From: Caldilinea sp.
GTDB lineage: Bacteria > Chloroflexota > Anaerolineae > Caldilineales > Caldilineaceae
Direction of reading: 5' to 3'
DNA length: 16,838 nt
Assembly (NCBI GenBank): GCA_026389955.1
Contig: JAPLGY010000676.1
Span: forward strand, 1-16,838
Shown here: positions 1 to 6,872 of the stretch, piece by piece
How the letters are laid out: each line of letters opens with the position of its first letter
Numbering within the stretch: position 1 is the first letter of the stretch
Program-made: the position numbers and the translations under genes
The notes under the pieces: generated by a model
Databases searched by the model: none
Told to the model about the DNA's origin: nothing
The model's input: only the letters and a program-made list of their open reading frames with translations

Positions 1-738
1 CCGCCAGCCGGTCATCGCATAGGCTTTGCTGAAGCCGTTGACGATCACCGTTCGTTCGGCCATACCTGGTTCGACCGCCAGGCTGGCAGCGACGTGGTCC
101 CCATAGACGATATGCTCGTAGATTTCGTCGCTGATCACATAGAGATCAAAAGCGACAGCGACCTGCACGATTGCGTCGATCTCCGCCCGCGTCAGCACGC
201 GACCGGTCGGGTTGTTGGGGCTGTTGACCATCAACACCTTGGTGCGCGGCGTGATGGCCCGTTCGAGCAGGTCAGCGCTGATTTGAAAATGGTCGTCCCC
301 TGAAAGGGCGACCCGCACCGGGTTGGCACGGTGCAGCAGGACCATCGGCGCGTAAGAAACCCAGGAAGGATCCAAAATCAAGACATCGTCGCCCGCTTCG
401 AGCAGCGCTGCCAGGGTGGCAAAGAGGGCCCACTTGGCCCCTGGCGTGACCATCACCTGGCCGGGCGTCACGTGGTGGACGTTGTTCTCACGCTTGAGTT
501 TGGCGACAATTGCCTCCAACAACGCTGGGGTCCCAAAAGCAGGCGGATAGTGGGTGTCGCCCGCCTGGATTGCCGCCAGGCCAGCCTCGACGATATGGCG
601 CGGTGTATCAAAGTCGGGCTCGCCGCCAGCCAGATTGACGACATCCTTGCCGGCGGCTCGCAGCTCGCGCCCGCGCTGCATCATCATCGTCGTCGGCGAT
701 GGCGGCACCCCCGCAAGGGTGGAAGAGATCGGTTGCAT
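1..738 (-). CDS. Class I/II PLP-dependent aminotransferase (partial, C-terminus outside window)
   Basis: The reading frame starts at ATG 736-738 and stays open for 246 codons to the window's left edge. It encodes the N-terminal 60 percent or so of a fold type I aminotransferase; the family is usually about 390-400 residues. Visible landmarks are LAGGEPDF near residue 37 (substrate-side glycine loop), THYPPAFGTP near 62, SPNNPTG at 173-179, SDEIYE at 203-208 (Asp204 and Tyr207 contact PLP) and SKAYAMTGWR at 237-246, with Lys238 expected to form the Schiff base. These match the aspartate aminotransferase branch found in thermophiles and Chloroflexota. The exact substrate (aspartate, aromatic or other amino acid) cannot be told from this half. 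A GAAAGG Shine-Dalgarno-like sequence lies just upstream of the ATG. It is unrelated in subfamily to the second aminotransferase at 10700-11899. Confidence 0.93.
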   Translation of the reverse strand, partial: MQPISSTLAGVPPSPTTMMMQRGRELRAAGKDVVNLAGGEPDFDTPRHIVEAGLAAIQAGDTHYPPAFGTPALLEAIVAKLKRENNVHHVTPGQVMVTPGAKWALFATLAALLEAGDDVLILDPSWVSYAPMVLLHRANPVRVALSGDDHFQISADLLERAITPRTKVLMVNSPNNPTGRVLTRAEIDAIVQVAVAFDLYVISDEIYEHIVYGDHVAASLAVEPGMAERTVIVNGFSKAYAMTGWR

Positions 739-790
739 ACAAACCTTTCTATTGGATCAGCATCATTCTACAGACAGTTTACGCCGTCGG

Positions 791-812
791 CATCGTGGTC
801 GACATCGTGGTC
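791..812. repeat. Tandem 10-mer in the aminotransferase leader
   Basis: CATCGTGGTC occurs at 791-800 and again at 803-812, a 12-bp period (about one helical turn). It lies between the putative -10 at 823-828 and the aminotransferase start at 738, so it would be in the 5' leader of that transcript. It could be a repressor half-site pair or simply chance. No function is shown by the sequence. Confidence 0.45.
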
Positions 813-822
813 AGCCAGCCCC

Positions 823-828
823 ATTATA
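823..828 (-). promoter_or_regulatory. Candidate -10 element for the partial aminotransferase gene
   Basis: On the minus strand a perfect TATAAT lies at 823-828, followed by GGGGC. It would start transcription near 816, leaving a leader of roughly 78 nt before the ATG at 738. No good -35 hexamer is visible at 17 bp, only GTCGGG. The same 11-mer TATAATGGGGC is found ahead of the other aminotransferase gene (11955-11960), which raises confidence that it is a real initiation signal. Confidence 0.45.
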
Positions 829-903
829 TCGCAAACGCCCCAAAACCCGACAGCGCGGCACAGAAAGAAAGCCGCAGCGCCCTCTTTCGCCCGTTGCTCG
901 CCA

Positions 904-948
904 CTCTCCAAACGGAGAGCACACGCGCGCCGCGCCCCATCGGGGCGC
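904..948. other. Two small hairpins in the 739-1321 non-coding stretch
   Basis: CTCTCC-AAAC-GGAGAG (904-919) and GCGCCCC-ATC-GGGGCGC (932-948) are perfect short inverted repeats. Neither is followed by a T-run on either strand, so they do not look like classical intrinsic terminators. The rest of 739-1321 holds the palindrome at 993-1025, the tandem repeats and promoter before 1322, and no open frame with recognisable protein content. Confidence 0.4.
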
Positions 949-992
949 ATGACTTTAGATCTTGCCACGTGTCGGCAGAAAGCGGACGCTCA

Positions 993-1025
993 AGCAACCG
1001 AGTTTCTGGGAGAAACTCGGTTGCT
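993..1025. repeat. Perfect 15-bp palindrome with 3-nt loop
   Basis: AGCAACCGAGTTTCT (993-1007), GGG (1008-1010), AGAAACTCGGTTGCT (1011-1025) form a perfect 15-bp stem. It sits in non-coding DNA between a leftward and a rightward gene, so it is not positioned as a terminator for either; both genes start, rather than end, beside it. Its form (a long perfect stem, tiny loop, central TTTCT/AGAAA) resembles the interspersed palindromic repeats that are multi-copy in cyanobacteria and Chloroflexota. That resemblance is from memory. Only one copy is in this window. Confidence 0.75.
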
Positions 1026-1219
1026 CGGCGGCCCCCTCCATCTGCGTGGCCGAGAGGCAAAGCCAGAAGCTGTGGCTTCAGCCAGACCGTTTGCTTATTT
1101 CAAACCGCCTGTGCCAGACAGAAGCTGCGCAGAGGCGCGAACCAGCACCAACGCCGATAGTGTCGCCCCCCGTTTGATGGCAAAGTTCGTGGCTTTTGAG
1201 AGGCCCTGCTGGCCCTGGC

Positions 1220-1258
1220 GGCTGGCGCCGTGGCTGGCGCGGCTGGCGCGGCTGGCGC
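1220..1258. repeat. Short direct repeats of GGCTGGCGC upstream of a promoter
   Basis: GGCTGGCGC occurs at 1220-1228, 1232-1240, 1241-1249 and 1250-1258. The last three are perfectly tandem and end 7 bp before the -35 element at 1266. The position would suit an activator or repressor array, but low-complexity GC-rich slippage is an equally good explanation. Confidence 0.55.
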
Positions 1259-1265
1259 CAAACCC

Positions 1266-1294
1266 TTGACGGGATGGCTGTTTTGTGCTATTTT
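1266..1294 (+). promoter_or_regulatory. Sigma70-type promoter for the FN3-like exported protein
   Basis: TTGACG (1266-1271) is separated by exactly 17 bp from TATTTT (1289-1294), with a TG one base before the -10 (extended -10 form). Transcription would begin near 1301, about 20 nt before the ATG at 1322, leaving room for the Shine-Dalgarno GGAGG at 1310-1314. Confidence 0.6.
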
Positions 1295-1321
1295 GGGGAG
1301 AGAGTACTCTGGAGGAAACAG

Positions 1322-1924
1322 ATGCGGCGCATCGCTGTTGCAGGGGCAGGGTTTTTGTTGCTGATAGGTTTGTGGGTAGTTGCGCAGTCGCTGCACCCAG
1401 CAGCGACCCAGGCAGCGCCGGCCAGGCAGCGCACGCCCCTGGCCCCCACCCTGGCGATGACGCTGGTCGTACGGCCTCTGCCTACCCTGCCTCTCACCGC
1501 CACCCTGACGACGGCAGAGGGCTCTTCTGCGGTGCGCGCCACGCAGACCCCGCGTCCGATCGCGACCCGCCGCGCCACGCAGACCCCCCTCCGGGCTGCC
1601 CCGACCCCAGCCGCTGCGTTGGACCTGCTGGACGCATTCGCTGCCGTCTCTGCCCGCCGCCGCGGACAGATCGACCTGAGCTGGCTCTACTCTGGCCCCA
1701 CCCAGGCAGCATTTTTTGTCGTCGAACGCTCTGCCGACGGCGGCATCTGGCGCCCTGTAGACAGCTGCCACACGCCGGTCACCGCAGACAGCTCCCGCTA
1801 TCGCTGCACAGACACGGAGCTGGCCAGCGGCTCGACCTACCTCTATCATCTCTGCATCGTCGGTCGCGAGCTTTCGTGCGCCGATGCCCCCACAGTGGCT
1901 GCCGAGCCCGTCAAGGCCCCGTAG
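1322..1924 (+). CDS. Exported/membrane-anchored protein with fibronectin type III-like domain
   Basis: This predicts a 200-residue protein. The start at 1322 is chosen because a strong GGAGGAAACAG Shine-Dalgarno precedes it, a promoter lies just upstream and the N-terminus then becomes a clean export signal: MRRIAVAGAGFLLLIGLWVVA, a short basic end followed by one hydrophobic helix. An upstream in-frame start at 1196 would add only repeat-encoded residues. Residues about 25-95 are a Pro/Thr/Arg-rich low-complexity linker. Residues about 100-195 look like a single FN3-type beta-sandwich (IDLSW, FFVVERSADGG-W, RYRCTDTEL, GSTYLYHLC). It has no catalytic motif and is likely displayed outside the membrane. 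Its last 14 bases overlap the 3' end of the opposing STAND NTPase gene. The specific role is unknown. Confidence 0.75.
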   Translation: MRRIAVAGAGFLLLIGLWVVAQSLHPAATQAAPARQRTPLAPTLAMTLVVRPLPTLPLTATLTTAEGSSAVRATQTPRPIATRRATQTPLRAAPTPAAALDLLDAFAAVSARRRGQIDLSWLYSGPTQAAFFVVERSADGGIWRPVDSCHTPVTADSSRYRCTDTELASGSTYLYHLCIVGRELSCADAPTVAAEPVKAP

Positions 1925-4900
1925 CTGCTGGAGAATCTACCCCGCAGCGGCTGGGCAGGCCCGGGCAGGTTGCCCGGCATCTCTCGCCCGGCCGAAACCG
2001 TGCCCACTCCTCCTGGTCTAGATTGCGCCCAGCCACCTGGCAGGCGCGCTTCGCCAGATCGACAGAGGTCAGCAGCCACTGGCGCAACGTGCCGTCGGTG
2101 CTGGCCGTGTAAAGCTGCCCCCCCAAAGAGGCCAGCCCGTTGACGCTGGCCTGGTGGCCAGCCAGCACAGTGGGGATGGGCGGTTCCACAGACAAGTTCC
2201 ACAGCCGCACCGTGCGGTCGGCGCTGGCCGTGTAGAGCTGGCTCTGGTCGCCCCCAAACAGGAGCGAGCTGATCTCGCTGCGATGGGCTTCCCAGTGCAG
2301 CACACCCTCTTCTGGGGCAGCCAGATTCCAGATCCACAGCGCTCCCGCCAGGTCTGCCGCAGCCAGCCGCGACCCTGTCGGGCTGAACGCCAACGCCGTC
2401 AGGGCACTCTGGCCCGCCTGCAGCACCTGCCCACCCTTCGCCAGCTGGTTCAGCTGCCAGACAGTCACCCGCCCATCGCTGCTGGCCGCAGCCAGCAGAT
2501 CGCCCGCAGCGCTGAACTGCACCGCCGTGGCCCGGGCAACCTGTGAAGCTGTGAGCTGCCGACTGGCCCGCACCGCATCGACCGTCCAGAGCCGAATCGC
2601 ACCGTCGTCCCCCGCAGAAGCCAACCACCCCAGCCCAGCATGCAGCGCAACCCCATTGACCCGGCCACGGTGCGCTTCCCAGAGCGCCAGCGGGCTCGCA
2701 TCGGGCGGACGCCACAACATCACCCTGCCCGCCGCATCGCCCGCCGCCACCCAGCTGCCGTCGGCCGCCAGCGCAGTCAGGCCGCTCTGGCCGGTGGCAC
2801 TCAACACAGCAGTGGCCCGCCCCTCCTGCACAGACCAGCCCTGCACCGCAGCCGCTCCGGCACCGATCGCATACAGCGTTGCGCTGACCGGGACGGCGAC
2901 AAGATCTTCGAGCGGACGCCCGTCGCTGGCCAGGATCGACGGTTCCGCTTGGGGGTCATCGACCCGCCAGATGCGCAAGGTGCGGTCGTAGCCGGCGGTC
3001 AGAAAACCGTTGACCCCCGGCACCGTGGCCAGCAGGTTGATCTCGCCGTCATGGCCGCGCAGGATCACCGGCGCAGCTCCGCCGTCGGTGTGTTGCCAGA
3101 TGCGCACGCTGGCCACTCCCAGGTCGTCGTAGCCAACCGTCACCAGCCGTTCCCCGCTGGCGCCGAGCACAAAGGCCAACCCGCTGACCAGCAGCGCATG
3201 GGCGTGGACCCTGTAGCCTGCGTTCGGGTCGTCCAGATTCCAGACGCGCAGCACGCCGTTTTCATCCCCGGTGGCCAGCCAGCTGCCGTACAGCGCAAAC
3301 TCCATGGCTCGAATCGAAGCCCGGTGGCCCACCAGCCGCCGAGGCTCTCCCCCAGCCAGCGGAGAGAACCACAGATCGCCTGCCCGGTCTCCCGAAGCCA
3401 GGGCGCGGCTGTCCGGGCTGAACGCCAGCACCGAGACCGGCGCCGCATGGCTGGCGACCACCCGGCCCGCCGACTCCATCGCCGACCCGCCCGCCGCCTC
3501 GATCGGCCAGAGCCAGAGTGCGCCGTCCTCGCCCCCTGCGGCCAGCCAGCGGCCGTCCGGGCTGAAACGGACCAGGTTGACCGTGGCCGCAGGTCCTGCC
3601 AGCCGCTGCGGCGCCGCGTCCGCAGCGGCACTGTCCCAGAGCCAGAGGGCGCCGTCCTCGCCCCCCGCAGCCAGCCAGCGGCCGTCCGGGCTGAAGACAG
3701 CACTGTAGAGCGGCCCCTGGCTGGCGACGACAACCCGGGCAGGGCCAGCCAGGGGCCACCAGGTGCGCACCGTGCCGTCGTCGGCGGCCGCTGCCAGCCG
3801 CCCCTCTGAAGAGAACGCCAGCGCCCAGCTGACCGGGCTGCCGGGGGCAGCCAGCTCGATCGGGCGCAGTGTGCCCCCGGCGATCCGCCAGGCGACCAGT
3901 GCGCCATCTTCGCTGGCAGCCGCTGCCCAATGTGCGTCTGGGCTCAGGGTCAGCGCAGTTGCGCTGTCGCTGAGCGAGGCCAAAGGCAGGCCACCGGTCG
4001 CAGCCAATCCATCGTGGATTGCTTGTTCGATCGTGTGCGAGAACTGCCCCCCGGCAGCGCCCACCCGCATGGCTTCGACCGCCAACAAAAGCGCCTGCTG
4101 GGGGCGGCTGGAGAGGGCAAAAACAGCCTGGCTGGCGAGCTGGTCGCCGCGGATCTGTCGCAGCAGCTGTTCGGTGCGGGCGCGCGCCTGCACCGCGTCG
4201 ACCCGAGCAGCGTCCGCAGCCGAGCGGGCTGCCTCTGCTGCTGCAGCCTGCTCCCTGGCTGTATCGGCCAGCTGCCTGGCGCGGGCCGCTTCGAGCGTTC
4301 TCGAGACAGCTTCCGCCTGCGCCCGCACATAGTTGGCAGCCGCCTGGCTGGCAAACCAGAGAGACAACAGCAGCAGCAGCAGCATGCTGATCGCCGCCAC
4401 CGTCGCCCCGATCGCGATCAGCCGGTCGCGTTTTGCCTCCTGCTGCTGCGCTGCCTCCCGGGCCTGGAGTGCGGCCAGCCGTTCCGCTTCAGCGGCTGCG
4501 CTGCTCGCCACCAGGCTGTGCTCCAGCGGCCCATACAAATGGGGGGTTGCGGCCAGCACCTGCTCTGCCTCGGCCAGCGCCGCACTGTGCAGCAGACGCG
4601 AGGGGCTGCGGTCGACGTTCCACAGATCGGCTGCAATCACCAACGAATGGGCCTGGCGCCAGCGCTCGTTGGCCTCTCGGATAGGGCCGATCAGCCGGTC
4701 GTGGATCAGCTCCACCCAGCGGCCACCGCCGCGCGTCTCCCCGCGCAGCAAAAAGCTCTGCTCCAGCGCCAGCGCGACCGGATTGGGCAACGTGTCTGTC
4801 TCTGTGTCAGACTGGTAAAGCAGGTTGCGCGTGCCGTCGCGCGTGATCAGCCGCTGGCTGAACCAGTCGCGCAGCTCGCGCTCACTGACCCCTGTGGTCG

Positions 4901-5900
4901 TCGCTGCGACCACTGCGGCCAGGGTCTGTTCATAAAAACTGGCCAGCGCATGGTTGACAAACTCGCCCAGCCCCGCCCCGCGCGCCAGTTTCTCGACATC
5001 CTCGGCGGTGATCGTCGCCCCAGGCTCTTCCAGCAGCCGCTGCCAGAGCTGCATACAGACGACCTGCAGCTGCACCGGCTCCACCATCTCCCCCAAGGCG
5101 GCCGGGCTTTCCGTCGCGCCCTCCTCCACCCGCTGGCGCAGGTTGTCCACCAACCGTTCGGCCACACCAGGTTCAAACGGGCGCCCCCCCAGTTCAGCCG
5201 GTTTGGTCACAGCAGCAAGCGCCGCCGTCGCATCCATGTAGTTGAGCCGGTAACGCACCCGCAGCCGATTGGGCAGCAGCCGTGCATAGGGGTCGAGCTC
5301 GGCAATGTAGTCCTCGCGCATGGTCAGAATCACCCACAGGCGGGGGTCGGCGGAGAGCGCCTGGCTCAGCTGGCGAAAAAAGTCCTCACGCTTCTCCCAC
5401 TGCTCCGGATAGGTGGTGAAGATCTCCTCAAATTGGTCGATCACCAGCACCCGATCGCTCTCCTCACCCGCCCCTTGGGCCAGAAAGTCGGGGAGCCGCT
5501 GGCGGCGCAGAGAGACCTCCCCTTGGTGCCCTGGGTCCAGATCCCGCAGCAAGTTGTAGACATAGACATTCGCTACCGCTGTGACCGGCAGATCAGCGGG
5601 CAGTTGACCGCCGACCCGCGCCCGCCCCAGCACCACAAACCCCTCCGCACGCAGCGCCGGCAGCAGACGTGCGTTGACCAGCGAACTTTTGCCAGCACCC
5701 GAAGGCGCATAAAAAAGCACGCTGCGGTCCGCCATCACCAACGAAAGCAGATCGGCCCCCTCGCGCTCACGGCCAAAAAAGAGCTGCTGCTCACGCTCGT
5801 TGTCGGCAAACGGGCGCGGGCCAATGTACGGATTCTGCGCACGGCTGACTTCTTCCCCCAGCTGCGGGAGGGACTTTTTGAAATTTTCCGGTGCTGTCAT
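1911..5900 (-). CDS. nSTAND-type P-loop NTPase with transmembrane helix, coiled coil and WD40 repeats
   Basis: A 1329-residue multidomain signal-transduction ATPase. Residues 24-45 carry the family entry motif (YIGPRPF, then LFFGRERE). The Walker A is APSGAGKSS at 65-73 (Lys71), and the Walker B is VLVIDQFEEI at 151-160 (Asp155). TMRED at 193-197 fits a sensor motif, and the helical arm runs to about 420. Residues 494-517 are one strongly hydrophobic helix, followed by an Ala/Glu/Arg-rich coiled coil (about 520-590). Residues about 645-1285 hold about 15 WD40 blades, enough for two seven-bladed propellers, ending with the RNLDQEEWARF...TCPGLP tail typical of these proteins. The start at 5900 has GGAGGTGAACG before it. 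STAND proteins act as switches: the propeller senses and the NTPase oligomerises. The trigger is unknown. Likely a sensor for the CHAT and SIR2-like genes upstream on the same strand (inferred). Confidence 0.93.
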   Translation of the reverse strand: MTAPENFKKSLPQLGEEVSRAQNPYIGPRPFADNEREQQLFFGREREGADLLSLVMADRSVLFYAPSGAGKSSLVNARLLPALRAEGFVVLGRARVGGQLPADLPVTAVANVYVYNLLRDLDPGHQGEVSLRRQRLPDFLAQGAGEESDRVLVIDQFEEIFTTYPEQWEKREDFFRQLSQALSADPRLWVILTMREDYIAELDPYARLLPNRLRVRYRLNYMDATAALAAVTKPAELGGRPFEPGVAERLVDNLRQRVEEGATESPAALGEMVEPVQLQVVCMQLWQRLLEEPGATITAEDVEKLARGAGLGEFVNHALASFYEQTLAAVVAATTTGVSERELRDWFSQRLITRDGTRNLLYQSDTETDTLPNPVALALEQSFLLRGETRGGGRWVELIHDRLIGPIREANERWRQAHSLVIAADLWNVDRSPSRLLHSAALAEAEQVLAATPHLYGPLEHSLVASSAAAEAERLAALQAREAAQQQEAKRDRLIAIGATVAAISMLLLLLLSLWFASQAAANYVRAQAEAVSRTLEAARARQLADTAREQAAAAEAARSAADAARVDAVQARARTEQLLRQIRGDQLASQAVFALSSRPQQALLLAVEAMRVGAAGGQFSHTIEQAIHDGLAATGGLPLASLSDSATALTLSPDAHWAAAASEDGALVAWRIAGGTLRPIELAAPGSPVSWALAFSSEGRLAAAADDGTVRTWWPLAGPARVVVASQGPLYSAVFSPDGRWLAAGGEDGALWLWDSAAADAAPQRLAGPAATVNLVRFSPDGRWLAAGGEDGALWLWPIEAAGGSAMESAGRVVASHAAPVSVLAFSPDSRALASGDRAGDLWFSPLAGGEPRRLVGHRASIRAMEFALYGSWLATGDENGVLRVWNLDDPNAGYRVHAHALLVSGLAFVLGASGERLVTVGYDDLGVASVRIWQHTDGGAAPVILRGHDGEINLLATVPGVNGFLTAGYDRTLRIWRVDDPQAEPSILASDGRPLEDLVAVPVSATLYAIGAGAAAVQGWSVQEGRATAVLSATGQSGLTALAADGSWVAAGDAAGRVMLWRPPDASPLALWEAHRGRVNGVALHAGLGWLASAGDDGAIRLWTVDAVRASRQLTASQVARATAVQFSAAGDLLAAASSDGRVTVWQLNQLAKGGQVLQAGQSALTALAFSPTGSRLAAADLAGALWIWNLAAPEEGVLHWEAHRSEISSLLFGGDQSQLYTASADRTVRLWNLSVEPPIPTVLAGHQASVNGLASLGGQLYTASTDGTLRQWLLTSVDLAKRACQVAGRNLDQEEWARFRPGERCRATCPGLPSRCGVDSPAATGP
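3507..3695 (-). repeat. Near-identical adjacent WD40 blade segments
   Basis: The 60-bp segments 3507-3566 and 3636-3695 differ at only three positions, all of them silent, so two neighbouring blades share an identical stretch from FSPDGRWLAAGG to LWLW. The offset is 129 bp, or 43 codons, which is one WD40 blade. The other blades in the same protein are much more diverged, so this looks like a recent blade duplication or gene conversion. Confidence 0.85.
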
Positions 5901-5949
5901 CGTTCACCTCCCCAAGATCTTTCCGTTCCGCCCCTTTGTGGGTGACCAG

Positions 5950-5964
5950 ATTCCCATTGGGAAT
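5950..5964. promoter_or_regulatory. Palindromic operator-like site
   Basis: ATTCCCA-T-TGGGAAT is a perfect 7-bp dyad with one central base. It lies 50 bp upstream of the STAND NTPase start and 13 bp before the rightward -35 at 5977, within an AT-richer intergenic region. Size and symmetry suit a dimeric transcription factor. No regulator gene is present in the window to match with it. Confidence 0.4.
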
Positions 5965-5976
5965 GGCTGGTTCGAT

Positions 5977-6005
5977 TTGACCTTTGTGCCCTTTGCATCT
6001 ATGAT
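5977..6005 (+). promoter_or_regulatory. Sigma70-type promoter toward the sod pseudogene
   Basis: TTGACC (5977-5982), a 17-bp spacer, then TATGAT (6000-6005). Both hexamers are one base from consensus. Transcription would begin near 6012, inside the left arm of the inverted repeat 6008-6022, giving a leader of about 150 nt before the GTG at 6166 that contains the whole repeat pair. Confidence 0.6.
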
Positions 6006-6007
6006 CG

Positions 6008-6096
6008 GTCTATCTCTGAAAATTACCCGAGTATCTGTGACCTTCCAACACAATACAAGCCATCTAAACCCGACGGCAAAGTTTTCAGAGATAGAC
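6008..6096. repeat. Perfect 15-bp inverted repeat, 59-bp spacing, in the divergent promoter region
   Basis: GTCTATCTCTGAAAA (6008-6022) is the exact reverse complement of 6082-6096. The left arm overlaps the predicted start sites of both divergent promoters. If transcribed rightward, the arms could pair and enclose a 59-nt loop in the sod leader. Alternatives are two copies of one operator for DNA looping, or the ends of a small non-autonomous mobile element; no clear target-site duplication flanks it. Confidence 0.8.
6020..6048 (-). promoter_or_regulatory. Candidate promoter for the STAND NTPase gene
   Basis: On the minus strand TTGGAA (6043-6048) and TAATTT (6020-6025) are 17 bp apart. Transcription would begin near 6013 with a leader of about 110 nt to the ATG at 5900. 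Both hexamers are imperfect, so confidence is moderate at best. The -10 overlaps the left arm of the inverted repeat and faces the rightward -10 at 6000-6005. Confidence 0.4.
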
Positions 6097-6165
6097 GCAT
6101 ATATTCTATCGTGAACCACCTTTTGTATGTTGAATTGGCACAAAACAAGAACACAGGAGAATCAA

Positions 6166-6760
6166 GTGAACACAGCCCACACTGGTTTTACGCGTCGCCA
6201 GATCCTCAAAGCCACAGGGACAGGGATGACACTCTTCGCAGTGGCAGGATGCGTCCCGGTCATGGCCCCTGAAGCTGCGCCACAGGGGAACGTTGCAGCG
6301 CCGACCGCAGAAAGAGATCTGCCGCCAGATTGACAGCGTCCCCGAGACGCTACGCACCACCGTACGCAACAACGGCGGTGGCCACGCCAATCACAGCCTC
6401 TTCTGGAAGATCATGGGTCCCAATGCAGGGGGCGTACCCGGCGGCGCGCTGGGAGACGCGATCAACGCCCAGTGGGTCAGCTTCGAAGAGTTCAAAGCCC
6501 AATTCAAGGCGATCGGCGTCGGTTGCTTTGGCAGCGGCTGGGCGTGGCTGGTTGTCAAAGCCGATGGCAGCCTCGACGCCTACAGCCTGCCCAACCAGGA
6601 CAGCCCCCTCATGCAGGGCGACATCCCCCTCCTGGGTGTAGACGTCTGGGAACATGCCTACTATCTCCACTACCAAAACCGACGCGCCGATTATCTGGAT
6701 GCGTGGTGGAACGTGGTGAACTGGGACGAGGTCGCCAGCCTCTACAGCGCCGCCCAGTAG
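6166..6760 (+). pseudogene. sod: Tat-lipoprotein Mn/Fe superoxide dismutase, broken by internal deletion and frameshift
   Basis: From GTG 6166, preceded by AGGAGA, the frame encodes a twin-arginine signal (FTRRQILK), a hydrophobic stretch and a lipobox (AVAGC), then ends at TGA 6330-6332 after AERDLPP. The superoxide dismutase body continues in another frame to TAG at 6758-6760: [40 protein letters not shown]. The parts meet near 6321-6333. About 50 residues of the N-terminal helical hairpin are missing, including the HHxxHH segment with the first metal ligand; the other three ligands (NH, and D and H of DVWEH) remain. GGGH plus NQDSP points to the Mn-type. The intact protein would have been an exported, lipid-anchored enzyme converting superoxide to peroxide and oxygen. 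A separate TTG-started product from 6293 would lack a ligand and export signal. A sequence-assembly gap is an alternative explanation. Confidence 0.85.
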
Positions 6761-6779
6761 ACAGCCCCCTCCTCCGCCA

Positions 6780-6806
6780 GGGGAGAGCAAGTGCACCGTT
6801 CTCCCC
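6780..6806. terminator. Hairpin between convergent sod pseudogene and SIR2-like gene
   Basis: GGGGAGA (6780-6786) pairs exactly with TCTCCCC (6800-6806) around a 13-nt loop. It sits in the 112-bp gap between two convergent 3' ends, where a bidirectional terminator would be expected. No T-run follows on either strand, so termination activity is uncertain. Confidence 0.3.
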
Positions 6807-6872
6807 AATCCAGCCACAGCCTGCCAGGGGGGCATCTGGACGCTGCGCAAGCCACAGAGAGGGGACAGCCAC

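Noticed and set aside
1961..1977. Hairpin CCGGGCA-GGT-TGCCCGG just after the FN3-like gene as a terminator
   Set aside because: No T-run follows and it lies inside the coding region of the opposing STAND gene (the conserved TCPGLP tail), so a terminator call is not supported.
4368..4382. (CAG)5 microsatellite in the STAND gene
   Set aside because: It simply encodes the leucine run of the transmembrane helix and is too short to be a notable phase-variable tract.
6008..6096. Calling the inverted repeat a MITE or insertion sequence
   Set aside because: The arms are terminal-repeat-like, but no target-site duplication flanks them, there is no transposase and only one copy is in the window.
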